Shown: positions 58,243 through 64,000 of the stretch, one piece after another
Position numbering within the stretch: the stretch's first letter is position 1
Layout: each line of letters opens with the position of its first letter
From: Luteimonas aquatica
GTDB taxonomy: Bacteria; Pseudomonadota; Gammaproteobacteria; Xanthomonadales; Xanthomonadaceae
DNA length: 64,000 bases
NCBI RefSeq assembly: GCF_022662575.1
Contig: NZ_JALBFU010000010.1
Location: forward strand, 1 to 64,000
Direction of reading: 5' to 3'
Position numbers and translations under genes: made by a program
Notes under the pieces: model-generated
Databases searched by the model: none
Told to the model about the DNA's origin: nothing
The model's input: only the letters and a program-made list of their open reading frames with translations

Positions 58243-59298
58243 ATGTCGAAAATTCCCGCCTATGCCGCCGCCAGCGCCAAGGCGCCGCTGGCCCCGTTCT
58301 CCATCGAGCGCCGCGAGCCCGGTCCGCGCGACGTGCTGATCGACATCCTCTATTGCGGCGTCTGCCATTCCGACATCCACCAGGCGCGCGACGAGTGGGG
58401 GGGCTCGATCTTCCCCATGGTGCCGGGACACGAGATCGTCGGCCGCGTCGCCGCAGTCGGCGCGCAGGTCGGCAAGTACAAGGTCGGCGATACCGTCGGC
58501 GTCGGCTGCTTCGTGGACTCCTGCCGGCAGTGCGAGCAATGCCGGGCGGGCGAGGAGCAGTACTGCAGCGAGGGCATGACCGGTACCTACAACAGCCGCG
58601 AGCGCGCCGACGGCGCGCCGACCTACGGCGGCTATGCCTCGCGCATCACCGTCGACGAGGACTACGTGCTGCGCATTCCCGACGGCATCCCGCTCGAGCG
58701 CGCCGCGCCGCTGCTGTGCGCGGGCATCACCACCTACTCGCCGCTGCGCCATTACGGCCTGAAGGCCGGCGACAAGCTGGCGGTGGTGGGCCTGGGCGGG
58801 CTCGGCCACATGGCGGTGAAGTTCGGCGTGGCGATGGGGGCGGAGGTGACGGTGCTCAGCACCTCCGAGTCCAAGCGCCAGGACGCGCTGGCGCTGGGCG
58901 CCCACGCCTTCGCCGCCACCCGCGACAAGGACACCTTCAAGCGCCTGGCCGGCAGCTTCGATTTCATCATCGACAGCGTCTCGGCGCCGCACGACTACAA
59001 CGCCTACCTGTCCCTGCTCAGGACCGACGGCACCATGGTGCTGCTCGGCGTGCCGGAGGAGCCGGCGCCGGTGGCCGCGTTCTCGCTGATCATGCAGCGG
59101 CGCAAGCTCGGCGGTTCGCTGATCGGCGGCATCCGCGAGACGCAGGAGATGCTGGATTTCTGCGCCGAGCACGGCATCGCCTCCGACGTGGAGGTGATCG
59201 ACATCCGCCAGATCAACGAGGCCTACGAGCGCATGCTCAAGGGCGACGTGCACTACCGCTTCGTGATCGACAACGGCACGCTGTCCGCCGCCGCGTAA
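58243..59298 (+). CDS. yahK: Zinc-dependent NADP alcohol/aldehyde dehydrogenase, YahK-like
   Basis: The 351-residue medium-chain dehydrogenase has catalytic zinc ligands in CGVCHSDIHQ and GHEIVGRVAAVG, structural zinc cysteines in CRQCEQCRAGEEQYC, the nucleotide fold VVGLGGLGHMAVK, and the conserved ending YERMLKGDVHYRFVIDN. The pattern follows E. coli YahK closely, a broad aldehyde reductase. It appears monocistronic. Confidence 0.92.
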   Translation: MSKIPAYAAASAKAPLAPFSIERREPGPRDVLIDILYCGVCHSDIHQARDEWGGSIFPMVPGHEIVGRVAAVGAQVGKYKVGDTVGVGCFVDSCRQCEQCRAGEEQYCSEGMTGTYNSRERADGAPTYGGYASRITVDEDYVLRIPDGIPLERAAPLLCAGITTYSPLRHYGLKAGDKLAVVGLGGLGHMAVKFGVAMGAEVTVLSTSESKRQDALALGAHAFAATRDKDTFKRLAGSFDFIIDSVSAPHDYNAYLSLLRTDGTMVLLGVPEEPAPVAAFSLIMQRRKLGGSLIGGIRETQEMLDFCAEHGIASDVEVIDIRQINEAYERMLKGDVHYRFVIDNGTLSAAA

Positions 59299-59399
59299 CG
59301 GCGGTTGGGCGGGGCGGCGATCCGCGCCGCCCCGGCGGCGTTCCCGGTTTCGGGCGGGCGCCGGGTTCGGTATCGTGGGGCGAAGCCCGAGTCTCCCCC

Positions 59400-60308
59400 A
59401 TGTCCGATTCCGCGCCATCCGCCGACCCGCGCCGGGCCGGCCCCGTGCTGTACATGCTCGTCGCCGTCGCCCTGTTCGGCGGCATGGACGCCTGCCTGAA
59501 GATCCTCTCGCCGCACTACCCGGCGATGCAGGTGGCCTCCTTGCGCGGCCTGTCCTCGCTGCCGCTGGTACTGGCCTGGGTGTGCTTCACCACTGGTCCG
59601 CGCGCCCTGCTGCGCGCGCACTGGCCGCTGCACCTGCTGCGCGGCGCGCTGGGCGTGGCAATGATGGCCGGCTTCGTCTACGGGCTGCGCACGCTGCCGA
59701 TGTCGACGGCCTATGCGATCACCTTCGTGGCGCCGCTGCTGATCACGGCGATGGCGGTGCCGTTCCTGGGCGAGCGGGTCGGTCCCAGGCGCTGGGTCGC
59801 GATCGTGGTCGGCCTGTGCGGCGTGCTGGTGATCCTGCGGCCCACGGGCGAGGGCATGCTCACCCTGGGCGGCCTGGCGATCCTGGGGGCCGCGGTCTGC
59901 TACGCAGCCTCGGCCATCACCGTGCGCATGCTCGCCCAGCGCGACAGCCCGCAGGCGATGGTGTTCTGGCTGATGACGATCCTGGCCGTGGCCTGTGGCG
60001 CCCTGGCGTGGTCGCAGTGGCGGGCCATCCGCCCCGAGCATTGGTGGGTGGTCGTGGGGATCGGCGTGGTGGGCACGCTGGCGCAGGTGGCGCTGACCGA
60101 GGCCTTCCGCCGCGGCGAGGCTTCGCTGATCGCGCCGCTGGAATACACCGCGCTGATCTGGGGCGTGCTGCTCGACCTGACGCTGTGGCAGGTATTGCCC
60201 GACGGCGTGACCTGGATCGGCGCCGGGATCATCATCGCCAGCGGCCTGTACCTGCTGCGCCGCGAGCGGGTGCGCGCCGAGGAGGCGCAGGGCGTGGTGC
60301 CGCCGTAG
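59400..60308 (+). CDS. DMT-superfamily (EamA) transporter
   Basis: The 302-residue protein has ten hydrophobic helices arranged as two EamA repeats (GGMDACLKILSPHYPAMQV early; VGTLAQVALTEAFRRGEAS late). The motif PMSTAYAITFVAPLLITA and FLGERVGPRRWVAIVVGLCGVLVILRP mark the first half. It probably exports metabolites; the substrate is not predictable. It is followed by a terminator hairpin shared with ompW. Confidence 0.9.
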   Translation: MSDSAPSADPRRAGPVLYMLVAVALFGGMDACLKILSPHYPAMQVASLRGLSSLPLVLAWVCFTTGPRALLRAHWPLHLLRGALGVAMMAGFVYGLRTLPMSTAYAITFVAPLLITAMAVPFLGERVGPRRWVAIVVGLCGVLVILRPTGEGMLTLGGLAILGAAVCYAASAITVRMLAQRDSPQAMVFWLMTILAVACGALAWSQWRAIRPEHWWVVVGIGVVGTLAQVALTEAFRRGEASLIAPLEYTALIWGVLLDLTLWQVLPDGVTWIGAGIIIASGLYLLRRERVRAEEAQGVVPP

Positions 60309-60317
60309 CGGACGCGC

Positions 60318-60349
60318 AAAAAAACGACGGGCCCTCGCGGGCCCGTCGT
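60318..60349 (-). terminator. Rho-independent terminator of ompW
   Basis: On the - strand ACGACGGGCCC pairs with GGGCCCGTCGT (11 bp, four-base loop) and is followed by seven T. On the + strand the same hairpin lies 15 bases after the EamA stop and may also serve that transcript. Confidence 0.9.
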
Positions 60350-60382
60350 GGCGGTGCAGACAGCTGGATCGATGACGCAGGA

Positions 60383-61033
60383 TCAGAAGCGGGCGCCGAG
60401 GCCGACACCGATCATCACCGGGTTGAACTTGGCCTCGCCGGCCTTGGCGCCGTTGAGCTTGATGTCGGAGTTGCCCTCGAAGTAGCGCAGGTCGGCGCGC
60501 GCGAACCAGGTCGGGTTGATGTTGAGGTCGACGCCGGCCGTGGCCACCGCGCCCTTCACCGTCTCGATGCCCAGGCGCTGGCCGGCGGCGACGCCGGTGC
60601 CCTCGGTGCTTTCGTTGGTGTAGTTGGCCTCGTAGTAGCCCAGGCCGACGAACGGACGGAACACGTTGTCCGCGGCGCCGAAGTGGTACTGGCCGCTCAG
60701 CGAGTAGGGCTGGCCGTCGAAGCTGGCGGTCTTGCCGCCGTTGACCTCGACCTTGTGGCCGACCTTGTCGGCGCCCCAGGCTTCGATCGACCAGTTGTCG
60801 TTGAAGTTGTAGCTGAAGCTCAGCGTCGGCGCGCCGCCGCCGTTGACCTTGGTCAGGGTGTCGGCAACGACCGGGTTGCGGGTCGGTTCGAAGTGGGCGT
60901 AGCCGCCGACGATGGTGTAGCGCTTGCCGGAAGCGGTATCGCCGGAAGCGTCCTGGGCGAACGCCGGCGCGGCGATCGCGCTGCCGATGGCGGCGGTGGC
61001 AATGGCAAGAGCGAGTGTGCGAATGGACGACAT
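60383..61033 (-). CDS. OmpW-family outer-membrane protein
   Basis: The 216-residue protein has a signal peptide ending APAFAQ, eight predicted beta-strands with TIVGGYAHFEP, GGAPTLSFSYNFNDNWSIEAW, FRPFVGLGYYEANYTNE and RADLRYFEGNSD, and the C-terminal aromatic GLGARF of OmpW barrels. Such small barrels carry hydrophobic molecules through the outer membrane. A perfect 15-base inverted repeat lies 84 bases upstream of its start. Confidence 0.92.
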   Translation of the reverse strand: MSSIRTLALAIATAAIGSAIAAPAFAQDASGDTASGKRYTIVGGYAHFEPTRNPVVADTLTKVNGGGAPTLSFSYNFNDNWSIEAWGADKVGHKVEVNGGKTASFDGQPYSLSGQYHFGAADNVFRPFVGLGYYEANYTNESTEGTGVAAGQRLGIETVKGAVATAGVDLNINPTWFARADLRYFEGNSDIKLNGAKAGEAKFNPVMIGVGLGARF

Positions 61034-61861
61034 GGGGGAGTCTCCTTGGGGTCTCTAGTTGTCTTTCTCGTAGGCCCTTTGTTTCAGGGCAGGCGGCACA
61101 CTAACGGGGCGCAGATGAACAAGCCTTGTTCGTGAAATGAATGTTCAGGGAACTTTGACTTCTCGTTAAGCAAACAATGCGCGCATGCAATGCGTTTCAC
61201 CGCGTTACATGGAAAAACAGGCGTATTCAGGCCAAAAAACGCGGTTTTCCGTCTTGCCGCGACCATCGAAACGGATGAGGAGAAACTGAACGCAGCATCG
61301 CGCATGCGCTTGGCGCACTAGCCGCTTCATGTCGATCGACATGCATTGCGCGTGCTGCACCATTCGTGCGGATCTTCTCGCGTATGGAACAGCGCACGGC
61401 ATCTCGATGCCCGGTGACGCGGCATCGAGCTTCGCGGCGAACACATCGCCGTAGCGCGAAGTGCGCAATCGACTCGCGGCATGGTGGCGACCTTGTGGCG
61501 AGGCGAGGTCGCGGCGAGGATCGTGATTTGCGGGGCGGGCGACAGCGACCGCGGCCTCCGGATCGACCGTCGGCACATCGCGCAGGCGGGAGATCGCCGA
61601 TGCGCAACGGCGGCGATGCGCCGGCTTCCGTTCCCGGCCCTCGCGGCGTCCAGGTGCCGGTGCCCGAATGGCGCGATGCCGCCGCCGGCCGCGCCGGGAC
61701 ATCATGCCGGGACATACGGTGCGGTATCGCCGGCCGTCTCGGTGCCGAGGGCGTTGCGCCGGTGGAACGCATCGATGCCGCGCCCGCCGGGCGGCCGCGC
61801 AGTTGGCGCGTGCCGCGCGACGGGCGACAATAGCTATTCCCCTCGCACAGCGGAGCGCCGC
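61034..61861. other. 828-base gap between ompW and aceF
   Basis: No convincing gene is seen on either strand. The ompW-proximal 300 bases are AT-richer and hold two perfect palindromes: GAACAAG-C-CTTGTTC (61117-61131) and CATGTCGATCGACATG (61328-61343). The remaining 500 bases are GC-rich with only shadow-like open frames. The aceF promoter should lie here but was not identified. Confidence 0.55.
61117..61131. promoter_or_regulatory. Perfect 15-base inverted repeat upstream of ompW
   Basis: GAACAAG-C-CTTGTTC is symmetrical apart from the centre base and lies in the probable ompW promoter region. It does not match FNR, CRP or Fur sites that I know. It is a candidate operator of an unidentified dimeric regulator. 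Confidence 0.5.
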
Positions 61862-63556
61862 ATGGCCGATTTGAAGGAAGCACGAGTCCCGGACATCGGC
61901 GATTTCGACGATGTGCCGGTGATCGAGGTGCTGGTGGCGGTGGGCGATACCGTCGCCAAGGACCAGGGCCTGGTCACGCTGGAGTCGGACAAGGCGACGA
62001 TGGAAGTACCGGCGCCGTTCGCCGGGGTGATCCGCGAGCTGAAGGTCAAGGTCGGCGATGCGCTGTCGGAAGGCAGCGTGGTCGCGGTGATCGAGGCCGC
62101 CGATGCCGCCGCGCCGGCCGAGCAGGCGGCGCCCGCCAAGGCCGAGGCGCCGCGACAGGCGGCCGCGCCGGCCAAGGCCGAGCCGCCGGCCAAGGCGCCC
62201 GCCGCGCAGGCGCCTGCCGCCGCGAAGGGCGGAGCGCAGGAAGCCAAGGTGCCGGACATCGGCGATTTCGGCGACGTGCCGGTGATCGAGGTGCTGGTGG
62301 CGGTGGGCGATACCGTCGCCAAGGACCAGGGCCTGGTCACGCTGGAATCGGACAAGGCGACGATGGAGGTGCCGGCGCCGTTCGCCGGCGTGGTGCGCGA
62401 ATTGAAGGTCAAGGTGGGCGACACCGTGTCCGAAGGTCGCGTGGTCGCGGTGATCGAGGCGGCGGCCGAAGCCGGCGCCGCTGCCGCTGCCAAGCCCGCC
62501 GAGGCCGCGCAGGCCCCGGCGCCCGGGCCGCAGCCGGCTGCCGCGCCGCCGGCCGCCGCCGCACCGCAGACGCCTGCGCCGATGGGCGCCGGCCTGCCGC
62601 CCGTGCGCTTCGACGCCGAGGCGCTGCTTCCCGACAAGGTGCCCTATGCCAGCCCGGCGGTGCGCCTGTTCGCACGCGAGCTCGGCGTCGACCTGCTGCA
62701 GGTCAAGGGCAGCGCGCGCGGCGGACGCATCACCAAGGAAGACGTCCAGCAGTTCGTCAAGGCGGCGCTGCAGGGCGGCGGCGCCCGCGCCGGCGCGCCG
62801 GCGGCGGCCGGCGGCGGCTTGAACCTGCTGCCCTGGCCGAAGGTCGACTTCAGCAAGTTCGGCGAGATCGAGGTCAAGCCGCTGTCGAAGATCAAGAAGA
62901 TCTCCGGCGCCAACCTCGCCCGCAACTGGGCGATGATCCCGCACGTCACCCAGCACGACGACGCCGACATCACCGAGCTGGAGGAGCTGCGCGTGCAGCT
63001 CAACAAGGAGAACGAGAAGGCCGGCATCAAGCTGACCATGCTCGCCTTCCTGATGAAGGCCAGCGTCGCGGCGCTGAGGAAATATCCGGATTTCAACGCC
63101 TCGCTCGATGCGGGCGGCGAGAACCTCACGCTGAAGAAGTACTTCCACGTCGGCTTCGCCGCCGACACGCCCAACGGGCTGGTGGTGCCGGTGGTGCGCG
63201 ATGCCGACAAGAAAGGCGTGATCGAGATCGCCCAGGAAACCTCCGAACTGGCCAAGAAGGCGCGCGAGGGCAAGCTCACCCCGGCCGAGATGAGCGGCGG
63301 CTGCTTCTCGATCAGCTCGCTCGGCGGCATCGGCGGCACGGCGTTCACGCCGATCGTCAACGCGCCGGAAGTGGCGATCCTGGGCGTCTCCAAGTCGGCG
63401 ATCAGGCCGGTATGGGACGGCAAGCAGTTCGCTCCGCGCCTGCTGCTGCCGCTGTCGCTGTCCTACGACCACCGCGTCATCGACGGCGCCGCCGCCGCGC
63501 GCTTCACCGCCTTCCTGGCGCAGCTGCTCGGCGACATGCGGCGCGTGCTGCTCTGA
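61862..63556 (+). CDS. aceF: Pyruvate dehydrogenase E2, dihydrolipoyllysine acetyltransferase with two lipoyl domains
   Basis: The 564-residue protein has two N-terminal lipoyl domains (residues about 5-80 and 125-200), each with the lipoylated Lys in ESDKATMEVP, Ala/Pro-rich linkers, an E1/E3-binding domain (PYASPAVRLFARELGVDL...GGRITKEDV, about 260-300), and a catalytic acyltransferase core ending SYDHRVIDGAAAARF with the active His. It accepts acetyl groups from AceE and passes them to CoA. A 71-base stretch is identical between the two lipoyl-coding regions. Its E1 gene is 42 kb away. ATG 61862 is the only sensible start. Confidence 0.96.
   Translation: MADLKEARVPDIGDFDDVPVIEVLVAVGDTVAKDQGLVTLESDKATMEVPAPFAGVIRELKVKVGDALSEGSVVAVIEAADAAAPAEQAAPAKAEAPRQAAAPAKAEPPAKAPAAQAPAAAKGGAQEAKVPDIGDFGDVPVIEVLVAVGDTVAKDQGLVTLESDKATMEVPAPFAGVVRELKVKVGDTVSEGRVVAVIEAAAEAGAAAAAKPAEAAQAPAPGPQPAAAPPAAAAPQTPAPMGAGLPPVRFDAEALLPDKVPYASPAVRLFARELGVDLLQVKGSARGGRITKEDVQQFVKAALQGGGARAGAPAAAGGGLNLLPWPKVDFSKFGEIEVKPLSKIKKISGANLARNWAMIPHVTQHDDADITELEELRVQLNKENEKAGIKLTMLAFLMKASVAALRKYPDFNASLDAGGENLTLKKYFHVGFAADTPNGLVVPVVRDADKKGVIEIAQETSELAKKAREGKLTPAEMSGGCFSISSLGGIGGTAFTPIVNAPEVAILGVSKSAIRPVWDGKQFAPRLLLPLSLSYDHRVIDGAAAARFTAFLAQLLGDMRRVLL
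61913..61983 (+). repeat. 71-base direct repeat inside aceF, first copy
   Basis: Identical to 62276-62346 and encoding the core of the lipoyl domain. The flanks differ (for example 61912 T against 62275 C). Confidence 0.8.
62276..62346 (+). repeat. 71-base direct repeat inside aceF, second copy
   Basis: Second exact copy, 363 bases downstream, in the second lipoyl domain. Confidence 0.8.
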
Positions 63557-63572
63557 CCGGGCCGTGACGGGC

Positions 63573-64000
63573 ATGCGTACCCTCGGCCTGCTCGGCGGGA
63601 TGAGCTGGGAGTCGACGATTCCCTACTACCGCACGATCAACGAGCGCGTGCGCGACCGCCTGGGCGGCCTGCGTTCGGCGCCGCTGCTGCTCTACAGCGT
63701 CGATTTCGCCCAGATCGAGGCGCTGCAGCATCGCGGCGACTGGGACGCGGCCGGGCGGGTGCTGGCGCATGCCGCGCAGGCGCTCGAGCGCGCCGGCGCG
63801 CAGGCGCTGGTGATCTGCACCAACACCATGCACCGCGTGCTGCCGCAGATCGAGCCGGCGCTGGGCATGCCGGTGCTGCACATCGCCGACGCCACCGCCG
63901 AGCGCATCCGCGCCGCCGGTTTCGAGCGCGTCGGCCTGCTCGGCACGCGTTTCACCATGGAGCAGGACTTCTACCGCGGCCGACTGCAGCGCTTCGGGCT
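63573..64000 (+). CDS. Aspartate/glutamate racemase family protein, 5' part (cut by window end)
   Basis: The frame beginning RTLGLLGGMSWESTIPYYR is the usual opening of the YgeA-type aspartate/glutamate racemase family. ICTNTMHRV supplies the first catalytic Cys region and VGLLGTRFTMEQDFY follows. About 142 codons are visible and the frame is still open at base 64000. ATG 63573 is preferred over GTG 63564 by similarity of the N-terminus to the family. It starts 16 bases after aceF, so it may be co-transcribed. Confidence 0.85.
   Translation, partial: MRTLGLLGGMSWESTIPYYRTINERVRDRLGGLRSAPLLLYSVDFAQIEALQHRGDWDAAGRVLAHAAQALERAGAQALVICTNTMHRVLPQIEPALGMPVLHIADATAERIRAAGFERVGLLGTRFTMEQDFYRGRLQRFG

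Overview
The window is very GC-rich DNA packed with genes on both strands. It has the gene content of a gammaproteobacterium of the Xanthomonadaceae (Lysobacter/Luteimonas/Xanthomonas-like). The pointers are aceE lying far from aceF, a MaeB malic enzyme fused to a phosphotransacetylase domain, YajQ, a DUF1415 protein, a slipin-RtcB pair, and a large TonB-dependent receptor at the left edge. The genus is inferred from gene content and base composition, not from a marker gene. I see no phage, no intact insertion sequence, no CRISPR array and no rRNA.

Layout. 1-8.1 kb (all +): the end of a TonB-dependent receptor, then an accessory-looking run of exported or membrane-anchored proteins of unknown function: three paralogous four-cysteine secreted proteins, one unrelated secreted protein, and two tandem membrane-anchored paralogues. 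8.1-10.8 kb (-): alaA-type aminotransferase, SGNH hydrolase and methyltransferase in an overlapping operon. 10.9-19.7 kb (+): rsgA, a QEGLA-motif (DUF1704-like) protein, maeB, a glycosyltransferase, aceE. 20-22.8 kb: a TonB-like anchored protein, a decayed minus-strand frame, a secreted beta-propeller protein. 22.8-25.8 kb: an MFS exporter and an SDR oxidoreductase divergent from a TetR regulator, with two matching operator-like boxes between them. 25.9-36.9 kb: yceH, a membrane protein, M13 and M14 metallopeptidases, a membrane-anchored tandem AAA+ ATPase, a YciI-like protein, yadG-yadH, an MmcQ/YjbR protein and a PepSY-like protein.

37.1-45.2 kb is the most unusual part. A 1,039-residue protein without a signal peptide combines polyproline, LysM, four exact-period 65-residue repeats and a hydrophobic Gly/Ala-rich region near its C-terminus. 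Next to it is an RNA-repair locus on the minus strand. Two tandem tRNA-like RNAs precede a slipin gene and rtcB. One tRNA-like RNA has its anticodon loop replaced by a GNRA tetraloop. The other has a good Arg(CCU) anticodon arm but a broken acceptor stem. Upstream, a 39-codon gene has its own promoter and terminator.

45.3-64 kb is mostly conserved housekeeping: DUF3224, msrB, DUF4031, DUF3016, DUF418, a FrnE-like DsbA protein, tesA divergent from ybbA-ybbP (the arrangement found in E. coli), a Cys-rich mini-protein, rsmC-rsuA, a YcxB-like protein, DUF1415, yajQ, a YahK-type alcohol dehydrogenase, an EamA transporter, OmpW, aceF with two lipoyl domains, and the start of an aspartate/glutamate racemase cut by the window edge.

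Long minus-strand open frames opposite aceE/maeB and opposite the LysM protein are GC-driven shadows and are not annotated. Family names come from recognition of motifs; no database search was run.
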